Part shown: positions 27,501 to 36,789 of the stretch, piece by piece
Position numbering within the stretch: position 1 is the stretch's first letter
Layout: each line of letters begins with the position of its first letter
Assembly: GCA_002397275.1 (NCBI GenBank)
Contig: DHAA01000113.1
Coordinates: forward strand, 5,391 to 69,390
Length of the DNA: 64,000 nucleotides
Source of the DNA: Thermacetogenium sp. UBA4966
GTDB lineage: Bacteria; Bacillota; DSM-12270; Thermacetogeniales; Thermacetogeniaceae
Direction of reading: 5' to 3'
Notes under the pieces: model-generated
The model's database searches: none
Seen by the model: only the letters and a program-made list of their open reading frames with translations
Told to the model about the DNA's origin: nothing
Position numbers and translations under genes: made by a program

Positions 27501-28865
27501 GTGATATGCATGGAACAGTTGACTCTGCTTTCTCCGACAGCCATTCTGGGGTACGGGTTCCCTGATCGATCCTTTGAGCGCGGCCTTTCTTTCGGACCGG
27601 ATGTGATAGCTGTCGATGCCGGCTCAACAGACCCGGGTCCATATTACCTGGGTTCGGGTAAATCTTTTGTGCCGCGGGTAGCTGTCAAAAGAGACCTGAC
27701 CTATTTGCTGAGGGCTGCCAGGACGCTGCGCGTACCCCTGGTGATCGGTTCGGCCGGAGGGTCCGGAGCAAAGCCGCACCTGGAATGGTGCTGCGGCTTG
27801 GTCAGGGATGTAGCGAAAGAGGATGGAATATCCTTTCGCATGGCTGTTATCCCTGCGGATGTGCCGCCTTCATATCTGAAAGAAGCCTTATGGGATCAGC
27901 GCCTCAACCCCCTGGGGCCGGCGCCGGAACTGAGCGAAGCGGATATCTCCGACAGCACATATTTGGTGGCGCAGATGGGAATCGAGCCTTTCGTCAAAGC
28001 GCTGGACGGAGGAGCGGATGTTATCATCGCCGGGCGCTCTTATGACCCCGCTGTTTTCGCGGCGTTCCCTGTGTGGAAAGGCTTTGATGAAGGGCTTGCC
28101 CTGCACCTGGGAAAGATCCTGGAGTGTGCCGCAATCGCGGCGCTGCCGGGAAGCGGAAGCGACTGCATGGTTGGTTTCCTGGAGAATGAACGCTTTATGG
28201 TAGAGCCCGCCAATAGAGAGCGGCGGGCTACCGTGGCTTCGGTAGCGGCGCATACCCTCTATGAAAAGAGCAACCCCTACCTGCTCCCGGGACCGGGAGG
28301 GGAGCTGGATCTGTACAGGACGGAGTTTGAACAGATCGCAGAGCGCAGGGTGGCTGTCAGGGGAAGTTCCTTCCGCCCGCAGCCATATACGGTCAAGGTC
28401 GAGGGAGCGAAGAGGATCGGCTGCCGTGTGGTCACCATCGCCGGGGCGAGGGATCCGCGCTTTATCGAGAATCTGGATGAGATAGTCGCCGGTGTTGAGA
28501 AACGTACCGAGGGCAACTTTAAATGGGAGAAGGGCAAGTTCAAACTGATGTTTCATATTTATGGCAGGGACGGTGTTATGGGGGAGCAGGAACCGCATCC
28601 CGGCATGGGACATGAGATTGGAATAGTGATCGAAGCGCTGGCTGAAACAGCAGAACTGGCGGAGGCTGTTTTAGGGTTTGCACGCTCGACCATGCTTCAT
28701 TACGGATTTCCGGGAAGGATTGCTACGGCAGGGAATCTCGCTTTTCCCTATTCACCTTCCGACTTCAAGGTGGGGGAAGCATACGCTTTCTCGGTTCACC
28801 ACCTTTTATCGCTGGAAAACCCGGAGGAATTCTTTCCGGTGCACTTTGAGGAGGTGTGCTCATGA
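27501..28865 (+). CDS. AtuA-family protein (DUF1446)
   Basis: 454 aa. GTG at 27501 follows AAAGGG; an ATG at 27510 is the alternative. The N-terminal ILGYGFPDRSFERGL and the GAGSTDPGPYYLG-like stretch (VDAGSTDPGPYYLG) mark the acyclic-terpene-utilisation AtuA family. AtuA of Pseudomonas works in geranyl-CoA breakdown, but many anaerobes carry an AtuA/DUF4387 pair beside glutamate mutase and methylaspartate genes. The reaction is not known to me. It overlaps the next gene at ATGA. Confidence 0.85.
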   Translation: MICMEQLTLLSPTAILGYGFPDRSFERGLSFGPDVIAVDAGSTDPGPYYLGSGKSFVPRVAVKRDLTYLLRAARTLRVPLVIGSAGGSGAKPHLEWCCGLVRDVAKEDGISFRMAVIPADVPPSYLKEALWDQRLNPLGPAPELSEADISDSTYLVAQMGIEPFVKALDGGADVIIAGRSYDPAVFAAFPVWKGFDEGLALHLGKILECAAIAALPGSGSDCMVGFLENERFMVEPANRERRATVASVAAHTLYEKSNPYLLPGPGGELDLYRTEFEQIAERRVAVRGSSFRPQPYTVKVEGAKRIGCRVVTIAGARDPRFIENLDEIVAGVEKRTEGNFKWEKGKFKLMFHIYGRDGVMGEQEPHPGMGHEIGIVIEALAETAELAEAVLGFARSTMLHYGFPGRIATAGNLAFPYSPSDFKVGEAYAFSVHHLLSLENPEEFFPVHFEEVCS

Positions 28866-29200
28866 AACCCTTGTTGGAACTGGCTTCAGTGATCAGAACC
28901 AAGAATGCGGGCCCCTATGAGCTGACGATCGACGTTATCTTCAATGACCGCCGGACCTATGAGCAGGCCAAGAGAGAAAACAGTTTAAATGCCTCTCTGA
29001 TCGCCGGGCTATATGGGATAGCGGAAACCGATGTTCTGACAGCTATTTATTTTGATCCCGCCTGTGCCTTTAAAGCGACGATGAAGAGAAAAATACCCTG
29101 TGGTGATTTCGGTGAAAAGGACATCTATGGGGCCCAGCAGCATGCTCCTTTGCTGGACCTTGTAGTACAGTGGGGAGATAAGGATGCCGATCAGTCATGA
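28862..29200 (+). CDS. DUF4387 (AtuA-associated) small protein
   Basis: 112 aa from the ATG at 28862, which overlaps the AtuA stop and follows GAGGAGGTG. It begins MKPLLELASVIRTKNAGPYE, typical of the DUF4387 partner of AtuA proteins, and has DVIFNDRRTYEQ and the single-Cys IYFDPACAFK. Probably forms a complex with the AtuA protein. Function unknown. Confidence 0.82.
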   Translation: MKPLLELASVIRTKNAGPYELTIDVIFNDRRTYEQAKRENSLNASLIAGLYGIAETDVLTAIYFDPACAFKATMKRKIPCGDFGEKDIYGAQQHAPLLDLVVQWGDKDADQS

Positions 29201-30092
29201 GTTTTTGATGCATGCCGTTTATTTCGCTCCTCGAGGGAGGAGAAGGATCCATGCGCTGGGGGAGGAGATCGCTCAGCGCTATCTGTCAGCGGAGGATCTG
29301 CTCATCGGGGTGATTGGAGATGCGGGAGCGGGGAAATCTCTTCTCATTCAGGGGATGTTTCCTGGTCTGGAACTCTCCAATGATGACCGGGGGATCAATG
29401 TGCGTCCGCTTCCTTTGCTCAGCCATGCTGAAAACGATAATTTTGAACATCATACTTACCACGTGGACATGCTCTTTGAGCTCGCTTTTTCACAGCCGGC
29501 ACAGCTTGCCGATGCTGTGCGCAAGGCGCTGAAGGAAAATTGCCGCGTTGTTGTGGAGCACTACGAGCTCCTTTACCCTCAGCTGGAGAGAAACGCCCAC
29601 GTGCTGGTGGGCGTGGGGGAAGAGGTGATCATCGCCAGACCCGGCATCTTCGGCCCTCTCCCTGATGAGATCAAGACTATTGTCTACAAGTCTCTCTATT
29701 ATCGTAAGATGGCGCATTCGTCGGAAGACATCACCCAGCAGGTGCTGGAAAGAATGGGGGTTACCAGAGCGTCGGACCACGATGATGTGCGCCGCGGTTT
29801 CATGCTCTGCTACCCGCAGCGGCCCCAGGCGGATCTCCGCCTTGTGGAAGAGCTTGTCAAGGAGATAATCGCCAAGGATTTAACCATTATTCCAGAAGGA
29901 AACAGGAGAATCAAATTCGGCGATATGAAAATGAGATGTACAGGCCCGCGCATCCATGTGCGCAGCACAGGAGAGATCAAAAATTTCCGCTTGTTAAAAA
30001 ACTATGTTTATGACCCGCAGCGCGAAGGATATGGTATTGTGGGACTGGTGGGAGAGGAACCGGCAAGCTTCTTCGCCGTAGATGAAGATTAG
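29184..30092 (+). CDS. P-loop protein of methylaspartate clusters, function unknown
   Basis: 302 aa; the ATG at 29184 lies inside the end of the previous gene. Walker A is GDAGAGKS (residues 45-52) right after ERYLSAEDLLIG-like sequence; a conserved-looking LSNDDRGINVRPLPL follows. I believe this family is annotated as 'alanine-tRNA synthetase second additional domain' protein, a name that says little. It is the last gene of the glutamate-mutase unit. The Walker A and a possible nucleoside-kinase-like layout suggest ATP or GTP use. The TAG stop is followed directly by a 7-bp repeat array. Confidence 0.65.
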   Translation: MPISHEFLMHAVYFAPRGRRRIHALGEEIAQRYLSAEDLLIGVIGDAGAGKSLLIQGMFPGLELSNDDRGINVRPLPLLSHAENDNFEHHTYHVDMLFELAFSQPAQLADAVRKALKENCRVVVEHYELLYPQLERNAHVLVGVGEEVIIARPGIFGPLPDEIKTIVYKSLYYRKMAHSSEDITQQVLERMGVTRASDHDDVRRGFMLCYPQRPQADLRLVEELVKEIIAKDLTIIPEGNRRIKFGDMKMRCTGPRIHVRSTGEIKNFRLLKNYVYDPQREGYGIVGLVGEEPASFFAVDED

Positions 30093-30093
30093 T

Positions 30094-30199
30094 TTAGTGG
30101 TTGGTCGTTGGTGGTTAGTAGTTGGTAGAGCCATCCCGGTGATTTTGTAGGCCGGAGGCCGGATGTCTGAGGTCGGAAATTGGTGGCCGGGTGGATTCC
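30094..30199 (+). repeat. 7-bp arrays TTRGTNG (30094-30128) and ARGYCGG (30149-30190)
   Basis: Five TTRGTNG units begin two bases after the stop codon at 30090-30092. After a 20-base spacer six ARGYCGG-type units follow, ending in a partial GGATTCCAG edge at 30193. Confidence 0.75.
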
Positions 30200-30281
30200 A
30201 GTGGCTCCTGGATGACGACCCGGACAGCCGTCTTGGACTGGATGTGAGCTAAAGCACTTTTCGTTTGGGGGGTGGAAAGCA

Positions 30282-32552
30282 TTGAGTAAAGAATTCAGGT
30301 ATGTCGGCGGTACTTTTCCCTGTGATCAAGCGCTGCGGAAGGTTACGGGGGACCTGCTCTACGGCTGTGATATGAAGCCCGCGGAGATGCTCTATGCCAA
30401 GCTGCTGTTAAGCCCTATTCCGCATGGTATTGTTAAAAGGATCGACACGGCCGGAGCGGAAAAAGTTCCCGGGGTCGTTAAAATTTTTTCGCACTTCAAT
30501 GCTCCGCATAAGATGTTCAACAGCTGCAGAATTATTCCCGGACAAAAGTTTTGTATCGAAGATGAGCCTCTCTTTGCCGCCAGGGTGAAATTCGCCGGGG
30601 AGAGGGTGGCCGCGGTTGTCGCCGACAGTCTTGCCGCGGCCAGGGAAGCTGTTTCTTTGCTTGATGTGGAGTACGAGGAACTCCCGGCTCTGCTGACGAC
30701 TGAAGAAGCCTTGAACAACAAGGCGGTGAAGATTCAGCCCGGGGGCAACCTGGCCGATCAGTATGAAATAGAGGTAGGGGATTCTGCTCCCGCTGCCGAT
30801 TGCCTTGTGGTGGAAAGCGTGACCCAGACGCAGAGAACCCATCACGCCGCCATCGAGCCGCATGTTTGCCTGGCTCACTACGACGGCTCGGGGAAACTGA
30901 CGGTTTGGACCCCTACCCAGGGTGTTTTTGGGGTGAGGAGTGTGCTGGCGGAATTTTTCAATTTAAGCTACAGCAAGATCAGGGTTATTAAAATTCCCAT
31001 CGGCGGTTCATTCGGAGGCAAGCAGGAGTATCTCTTTGAGCCGGTAACCAGTTTTATGGCTATGGAAACACGGCGGCCGGTGAAGCTGATGCTGGATCGG
31101 GAAGAGTGCATCATTCAGACGAGAGTAAGGCCGGCGGTAAGGGTTAAGATCAAGACCGCAGTGAGCAGAAGCGGCGAACTGCAGGAATTTATTGCCGATA
31201 CTACCCTTGACGCGGGCGCCTTTACCGGCAGTGCGGTGGACTATTCCCGTACTTTGGCTACCAAGGCGCCGAAACTGTACAGGATTCCGCACTATAAGCA
31301 TACCGGCAGGGCCGTCTATACCAATACTGTCAAATCAGGGGGGGCCAGAGGATGGGGCGCCCCGGAGATCATTACCGCCGTTGAGGTGCACATGGACCAG
31401 GTCGCCAAACGGCTGCAGATGGATCCGCTGGAATTCCGTCTGCATAATCTGGTTTATCCGTATGATAGGGACCCGGTGCTCAACCTTTCCCTGGGAGATG
31501 CCCGGGTGAGGGAGTGTCTGGAAAAGGGCGCCGAGGCTTTTCACTGGAAGGAAAGGTTTCATCGCCATGCCCAAGAGGGGGGGCGTTATCGCCGAGGGGT
31601 CGGCCTGGCCTGCGGCGCCCACAAAAACGGGATGTACGGCGGTTTTGTGGACTGCACCAGCATGACCCTGAGGATGAATGAAGACGGCAGTTTAAATCTG
31701 AACGCCTCCCTGCATGATGTGGGCTGCGGCACGGCGACCGCCATGAAGATCATCGTCGCGGAAGTCTTGGATCTAGAACCTGACCTGATTACTGTAACAG
31801 AGGCGGATACCGAGCTTACCGGATACGATCCCGGGTGCTATGGCAGCAGGGTGATCTACAATGTCGGCGCCTGTGCCAAAGAGACCGCGGAGAAGCTGAA
31901 AGACAAAATCATGGAGAGCGCCGCTTTTATTCTGCAAAAACCGAAAGAATACCTGTGCATGGCGGAGGGACATGTCTTTACTATGGAGGGAACCGATGAG
32001 CGGCGAGTTCTTTCCTATAAGGAGATAGCGGAAAGGGCTATCCGGGAGAACTACACGGATTTGGGCGTTGCCCACACCTATTACTCGCCCTCCAATCCGG
32101 GGTCATATTCTGTTCAGTTTGCCGAAGCGACGGTGGACACGATGACCGGATTGACCAGGGTTACTGATTTCCTGGCTGTCGGCGATGTAGGACGCGCCCT
32201 GAACAGGGGAATGATCGAGGGACAGTTTCAAGGGGCCGTACAGATGGGAATAGGGTATGCCCTTTGCGAAGAGGTGAAGATCAACGACCGGGGGAAGCCG
32301 GTTAACAATGGTTTTAAGAAATATCACCTGGTCAACGCCCCGGATATGCCTGACGTGAAGGTGCTCTTGATTGAGCATGAGGGTGACGACGGCCCCTTCG
32401 GGGCAAAAAGCGTCGGAGAAATTTCAGCCGTTCCTACTGCAGGAGCGGTTATTAACGCCGTCAATCATGCTTTAGGGACTTCTCTGTCCGATATGCCGCT
32501 TACCCCCGAGAAGGTCCTGGCAGCTATCAAACAAACTGAGGATCAAGGGTGA
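30282..32552 (+). CDS. Molybdenum hydroxylase (xanthine dehydrogenase family), molybdopterin subunit
   Basis: 756 aa; TTG start at 30282 after GGGGGGTGG. It contains the aldehyde oxidase/xanthine dehydrogenase a/b-hammerhead region at the N-terminus and the Mo-cofactor domains after it. GGSFGGKQE and the late DGPFGAKSVGEIS, with the catalytic Glu, are typical. With the 2Fe-2S subunit (32558) and FAD subunit (33279) it makes a three-part enzyme. Substrates in this family range over purines, nicotinate and aromatic aldehydes or CoA esters; none is favoured by sequence. The gene order L-S-M is seen here. Confidence 0.9.
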   Translation: MSKEFRYVGGTFPCDQALRKVTGDLLYGCDMKPAEMLYAKLLLSPIPHGIVKRIDTAGAEKVPGVVKIFSHFNAPHKMFNSCRIIPGQKFCIEDEPLFAARVKFAGERVAAVVADSLAAAREAVSLLDVEYEELPALLTTEEALNNKAVKIQPGGNLADQYEIEVGDSAPAADCLVVESVTQTQRTHHAAIEPHVCLAHYDGSGKLTVWTPTQGVFGVRSVLAEFFNLSYSKIRVIKIPIGGSFGGKQEYLFEPVTSFMAMETRRPVKLMLDREECIIQTRVRPAVRVKIKTAVSRSGELQEFIADTTLDAGAFTGSAVDYSRTLATKAPKLYRIPHYKHTGRAVYTNTVKSGGARGWGAPEIITAVEVHMDQVAKRLQMDPLEFRLHNLVYPYDRDPVLNLSLGDARVRECLEKGAEAFHWKERFHRHAQEGGRYRRGVGLACGAHKNGMYGGFVDCTSMTLRMNEDGSLNLNASLHDVGCGTATAMKIIVAEVLDLEPDLITVTEADTELTGYDPGCYGSRVIYNVGACAKETAEKLKDKIMESAAFILQKPKEYLCMAEGHVFTMEGTDERRVLSYKEIAERAIRENYTDLGVAHTYYSPSNPGSYSVQFAEATVDTMTGLTRVTDFLAVGDVGRALNRGMIEGQFQGAVQMGIGYALCEEVKINDRGKPVNNGFKKYHLVNAPDMPDVKVLLIEHEGDDGPFGAKSVGEISAVPTAGAVINAVNHALGTSLSDMPLTPEKVLAAIKQTEDQG

Positions 32553-32557
32553 GAGCG

Positions 32558-33031
32558 ATGCTGATAGAATTTAAAGTGAACGGTAAGAACTACGGCCGGG
32601 AGGTCCGCCCTACGATGAGGCTGCTTGACCTGCTGCGGGATGAACTGGGACTGACCGGAACCAAGGAAGGTTGCGCCGAAGGGGAATGCGGGGCCTGCAC
32701 GGTGATTATGGACGGAGAGGCCGTTAATTCCTGCCTGGTGCTGGCGCCGCAGATCAGGGGGAGAGAGATCATAACTGTGGAAGGGCTGGAGCAAGGCGGG
32801 GAACTGGATCTGCTGCAGCAAAAATTCCTGGAACATTCAGCGGTAGAGTGCGGTTTCTGCACACCGGGCATGCTCATGTCGGCTAAGGCCCTGTTGATGA
32901 AAAATCCGCATCCCAGCGAAGAGGAGATACGTTTGGCTATCGCCGGGAACCTGTGCCGCTGCGCCGGATATTCTAAAATCGTCGCTGCGATAAAAGATGC
33001 TTCTCACTCCGCGGACGGAGGCTGCCGCTAA
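32558..33031 (+). CDS. Molybdenum hydroxylase 2Fe-2S subunit
   Basis: 157 aa from the ATG at 32558 (AAGGG at 32545-32549). Plant-type [2Fe-2S] motif GCAEGECGACTV plus a later Cys, then the second cluster motif CGFCTPGMLM and NLCRCAGY in the helical domain. It carries electrons from the Mo site to the FAD subunit. Four bases overlap with the preceding gene if the GTG at 32549 is used instead. Confidence 0.92.
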   Translation: MLIEFKVNGKNYGREVRPTMRLLDLLRDELGLTGTKEGCAEGECGACTVIMDGEAVNSCLVLAPQIRGREIITVEGLEQGGELDLLQQKFLEHSAVECGFCTPGMLMSAKALLMKNPHPSEEEIRLAIAGNLCRCAGYSKIVAAIKDASHSADGGCR

Positions 33032-33069
33032 CTTTCTTGCTCTGCGTCAAGAGCCGGGGCAATCCCTCT

Positions 33070-33192
33070 GGATTCCAGTGAAGCGACCATTATGGAGTTC
33101 CGGGTAACGGCATCAGGCGAAGCGAAGTTGCCGGTTAATTTGGATGTCGGAAACTTCTCACTTCTAGTCATAATAGGGAGCAAGCGGAATCC
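33070..33192. repeat. GGATTCC-bounded palindromic intergenic element, copy 2
   Basis: GGATTCCAGTGAAGCGACC at the left end; gggagcaagcGGAATCC at the right end; the middle has catcaggcgaagcgaag and one ATGTCGG unit. Confidence 0.75.
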
Positions 33193-33278
33193 AGAGGGCC
33201 TGAGTAGTTACAAATTTTCATCCATCTGATGGTGAAGCGAGCTTCATGAGCGTCTACTTGAGAAAGGAGGCCGACCGC

Positions 33279-34169
33279 ATGAGAGAAGCTGCAATGCTCA
33301 CTCCCAACAATTTATCAGAACTGAGAGAGGCTTTGGGTCAGGCAACCCCCCCAAGCAAAATATTGGCCGGCGGCACCGACCTGGTGTTGGCCATCCATCA
33401 AGGCAGGTGCAAACCGGATCTGCTCATTGATCTTTCAGGGGTCGAGGAGCTGAAGATTATTAAATTAACAGAGGGCAGGATTCATATCGGCGCCATGGCT
33501 ACTTTTACGCAGCTTATGGACAATCAGCTTATAAAAGGCAGTCTTCCCTGTCTGAGAGAGGCGGCCTCGCTCATTGGGTCGAATCAGATTCGCAGCGCCG
33601 GCACCATTGGGGGGAATATCGGCAACGCCTCCCCGGCCGGAGATACCATCCCCGTTTTGTTGGCTTTTGATGCCGTTGTCAGGGTTTTAGACAGCTCCGG
33701 GCAAGCGGTGGAACAAAGCATCGATCAGGTCATTAGCGGGGCAGGGAGGACAAGCCTGCGCAGAGACCAAGTGATCACAGAGATCATCATCCCGCTCCTT
33801 GGCGAACATTATAGGAGCACTTTTGTGAAGATCGGTTCCAGAACCGCGGTGACCATAGCTAAGCTGAATATGGCCCTGGCGGTCAAGTACGACGAGACGG
33901 CGAAAAGCATATCCGATGTGCGGGTAGGGCTGGGAGCTATTGGAACCAAAGCATTCCGGGAGCGGCAGGTGGAGGAAATCTTAAACGGCAGGCGGGTTGA
34001 TCAGTGTCTGGCCGATACCCTGGCCGAAGAGTTATCTGCGGCTGTGCAAAGGGCTATCCCCGGCCGCTACTCGCTTCCCTATAAGAGAGAGGCGGTCAAG
34101 GGGCTGGCCCAAAGCGCCTTTGCCAACTTATTCCCAAAGCTGTATGGCGGCGTTTCGTTTACCACATAG
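33279..34169 (+). CDS. Molybdenum hydroxylase FAD-binding subunit
   Basis: 296 aa from the ATG at 33279 (AAAGGAGG 8 nt upstream); an ATG at 33246 is in frame but has no site. The FAD-binding motifs AGGTDLVL and SAGTIGGNIGNASPAGD are clear. It takes electrons from the 2Fe-2S subunit to an external acceptor such as NAD(P). A repeat element separates it from the other two subunits, and the TAG stop is followed directly by a 7-bp array. Confidence 0.92.
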   Translation: MREAAMLTPNNLSELREALGQATPPSKILAGGTDLVLAIHQGRCKPDLLIDLSGVEELKIIKLTEGRIHIGAMATFTQLMDNQLIKGSLPCLREAASLIGSNQIRSAGTIGGNIGNASPAGDTIPVLLAFDAVVRVLDSSGQAVEQSIDQVISGAGRTSLRRDQVITEIIIPLLGEHYRSTFVKIGSRTAVTIAKLNMALAVKYDETAKSISDVRVGLGAIGTKAFRERQVEEILNGRRVDQCLADTLAEELSAAVQRAIPGRYSLPYKREAVKGLAQSAFANLFPKLYGGVSFTT

Positions 34170-34254
34170 TTGGTGGTTGGGAAAATAGAAGTCGGAGGCC
34201 AGAGGTCGGAGGTCAGAAATTTGAAGCCGGTCGGTTTGGGATGCCGGATGCCGG
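34170..34254 (+). repeat. 7-bp arrays TTRGTNG then ARGYCGG
   Basis: TTGGTGG starts on the base after the stop codon; after AATAG come six ARGYCGG-like units (34189-34230) and, further on, two ATGCCGG units (34241-34254). Confidence 0.7.
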
Positions 34255-34353
34255 AATAGGATTCTTAAACCGTAGCCGCTGAAGTCACTTCTCTGAATCA
34301 AGCCGGCATTTGGATATGGCTGAGTAACAACATCTGTAAAAGTGGTGTAATCT

Positions 34354-35238
34354 ATGAACTATAATAAGGGAATTTTGCTTGTTCTAATTTCTGCGGTCTG
34401 TTACGGCTTTATACCAATTTTTACTCTTTATGCCTATGAAGAAGGGGTCAGTACCCTTGACTTTTTATTTTACCGGTTTCTGGTGGCAACCGTCGTTTTT
34501 TTTCTCTATCTGCTGCTGCGCGGGATAAGGATCCGTCTCAACCGGGCCCAGGTTTTCCGGCTGTTTATCCTGGGGGGTGTGTTTAATCTGCTGCAGGCGA
34601 TTTTTTTCGTTGCTGCAATCAAATACATCTCCGCGGGGCTGAACACTCTTTTGTTTTTTATACATCCTTTGCTGGTGGCGTTATTCTATTATTTCAGGGG
34701 AGAGAAGCTTTCTCGGGGAACGGCGGCGGCGATCTTTGTTTCTTTCGGAGGGCTGGCGCTGGTTCTCGGCGCTTCTCTGGGGATGGTAAACTCACTGGGA
34801 ATTGTCCTCTCACTGAGCGCTGCTGTGTGCTATACAGCGTTTATTGTGCTGGGCAACAGGCTGGTCGAAGATATCGACCCGGTGGTGATGAGTACATTTA
34901 TTTCCTTATTCACAGTTGTTTCTCTGTTTTTGCTGTCCGGTATTGATGGTGGATTGGGAACGCCGGCGACAGTCAAGGGGTGGCTGGCGGCTGCCGGGTG
35001 TGGGATTGTTACTTCCAACATCGCTCTTTTTACTTTTTTCGCAGGCATTACGTCTGTCGGCGCCACTACCGCTACGATTCTCTCTAATTTAGAACCGGTG
35101 ACAGCCGTCGTTCTGTCTGCCCTGCTTTTTTCCCAGCGCCTGACCGGAATGCAGTGTTGGGGGGGAGCGCTCATCCTTGCCGGAGGCGCTGTCGCCGTGT
35201 TGTCCAAGAAGAATACGGCAGGCGAGGATTCGTCATGA
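34354..35238 (+). CDS. DMT/EamA-family permease
   Basis: 294 aa with ten predicted membrane segments in two EamA repeats. ATG at 34354; the upstream site is weak. Members export amino acids or metabolites. Located before the fumarase genes, but with a different promoter region. Substrate unknown. Confidence 0.85.
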   Translation: MNYNKGILLVLISAVCYGFIPIFTLYAYEEGVSTLDFLFYRFLVATVVFFLYLLLRGIRIRLNRAQVFRLFILGGVFNLLQAIFFVAAIKYISAGLNTLLFFIHPLLVALFYYFRGEKLSRGTAAAIFVSFGGLALVLGASLGMVNSLGIVLSLSAAVCYTAFIVLGNRLVEDIDPVVMSTFISLFTVVSLFLLSGIDGGLGTPATVKGWLAAAGCGIVTSNIALFTFFAGITSVGATTATILSNLEPVTAVVLSALLFSQRLTGMQCWGGALILAGGAVAVLSKKNTAGEDSS

Positions 35239-35291
35239 TATAATGCTGTCATAATAAATAATATAAAATGCATGCTCGAAGGGTGGTTATT

Positions 35292-36152
35292 TTGCGAGAG
35301 ATCGCTGTTTCTTTGATCACGGATAAGGTCGCTCAGCTCTGCCGGGATGCTAATTTTGAACTACCCTCCGCCGTCCGGGAGGCGCTGGAAGAGGCGAAGG
35401 GTGTGGAGGAATCCCCCCAGGGCAGACGAATTCTGGGCGAGATATGTGAAAACGCCGCTATAGCTCGTGAAGAGCGGATTCCTCTCTGCCAGGATACGGG
35501 AATGGTCTCTGTTTTTGTGGAGATCGGGCAGGATGTGCATGTCAGCGGCGGCTCGCTGAGCGAGGCGATTAACGCCGGCGTGGCCCGGGGGTATAAAGAT
35601 GGATATCTGCGCAAATCCATTGTTTCAGACCCTTTGTTTAGGGTGAACAGCGGGGACAATACCCCTGCCGTAATACACTATGACATTGTGCCGGGAGATG
35701 GTTTGCGCCTTACCGTGATGCCCAAGGGTTTCGGGAGCGAGAACTGCACGGCTCTGGGGATGCTCAAACCGGCAGACGGGCGGGACGGAGTGAAAAAATT
35801 TGTGGTGGGCGCGGTCGACAAAGCCGGACCCAACCCCTGCCCGCCCGTAATTGTAGGGGTGGGGATCGGGGGGAACGCGGAAAAAGCGCTGTTGCTGGCA
35901 AAGAAAGCATTGCTGCGCGACCCGCAAACACCTGCTGTAAATGCGGAGGATGCAAGGCTGGAGAGAGAACTGCTGGAGGCGGTCAACAAGCTGGGCTATG
36001 GCCCCGGAGGATTAGGGGGCAGGGTGACGGCGCTGGCCGTACATGTGGAAACATACCCCACACATATTGCCGGCCTTCCGGTGGCGGTTTGCCTTAATTG
36101 TCACTCTACGCGGCATAAGACTTGGGAGTGGAGAGGTGAGGATGATGAGTAG
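35292..36152 (+). CDS. Class I fumarase-type hydro-lyase, alpha subunit (possible mesaconase)
   Basis: 286 aa from the TTG at 35292 (CGAAGGGTGG before it), giving MREIAVSLITDKVAQLC as in fumarase alpha proteins. The iron-sulfur Cys residues lie in IPLCQDTGM, GSENCTALGMLKP and VCLNCHSTRHK. Two-subunit class I fumarases also include L-tartrate dehydratase and the mesaconase of glutamate-fermenting clostridia. With glutamate mutase and methylaspartate ammonia-lyase nearby, mesaconate to citramalate is a strong alternative to fumarate/malate. Confidence 0.88.
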   Translation: MREIAVSLITDKVAQLCRDANFELPSAVREALEEAKGVEESPQGRRILGEICENAAIAREERIPLCQDTGMVSVFVEIGQDVHVSGGSLSEAINAGVARGYKDGYLRKSIVSDPLFRVNSGDNTPAVIHYDIVPGDGLRLTVMPKGFGSENCTALGMLKPADGRDGVKKFVVGAVDKAGPNPCPPVIVGVGIGGNAEKALLLAKKALLRDPQTPAVNAEDARLERELLEAVNKLGYGPGGLGGRVTALAVHVETYPTHIAGLPVAVCLNCHSTRHKTWEWRGEDDE

Positions 36153-36714
36153 AGAACCGGCGGAACGGATAGAGGCGCCTTTTGCCGGGGGTGTGGCCGC
36201 AAGACTGGTGACAGGCCAAAGGCTGCTTCTCAACGGTGTGCTCTACGGCGCCAGGGATGAGGCGCATCTACGCTTTACAGACGCCCTGGACAGAGGGGAA
36301 GAACCCCCGGTGGACTTGCGCGGACAGGTGATCTATTATGTCGGTCCGACCTCGCCGCGGCCCGGGCGTCCCTGTGGCGCGGCAGGGCCGACCACCAGCG
36401 GGCGTATGGATAAATACACCCCGCGCATGTTGGAGTACGGGGTCTCTGCGGTCATCGGAAAAGGAAGAAGATCTCCGGAGGTGGCGGAGGCGATTCAAAA
36501 GCAGGGAGCGGTTTATCTGGCGGCGACAGGGGGAGCGGGAGCGCTGCTCGGGCGCTGCATTAAAGAGATGCATGCGGTCGCCTATCCGGAACTGGGGCCT
36601 GAGGCGGTCTACCGCATCACTGTTGAGGATTTTCCGGTGACCGTGGCTATTGACGGCAGAGGGGACGACATTTACAGAATAGGCCCTGCCCGCTACCGCA
36701 TGGAATGCGAATAG
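36145..36714 (+). CDS. Class I fumarase-type hydro-lyase, beta subunit
   Basis: 189 aa from the ATG at 36145 (another ATG at 36142); GAGAGGTG precedes. The motifs GPTSPRPGRPCGAAGPTTSGRMD and GRRSPEVAEA are typical of the C-terminal (TtdB-like) subunit. It overlaps the alpha gene by eight bases, so the two are coupled. An inverted repeat, ATAGGGTG/CACCCTAT (36711-36737), begins at its stop codon but lacks a T-tract. Confidence 0.88.
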   Translation: MSREPAERIEAPFAGGVAARLVTGQRLLLNGVLYGARDEAHLRFTDALDRGEEPPVDLRGQVIYYVGPTSPRPGRPCGAAGPTTSGRMDKYTPRMLEYGVSAVIGKGRRSPEVAEAIQKQGAVYLAATGGAGALLGRCIKEMHAVAYPELGPEAVYRITVEDFPVTVAIDGRGDDIYRIGPARYRMECE

Positions 36715-36789
36715 GGTGAGTTTTCGCCCCACCCTATCTACCCTGAAAGTAACGTTCTGCTATTTTCATCGGATGTCTACCATGTCGGT

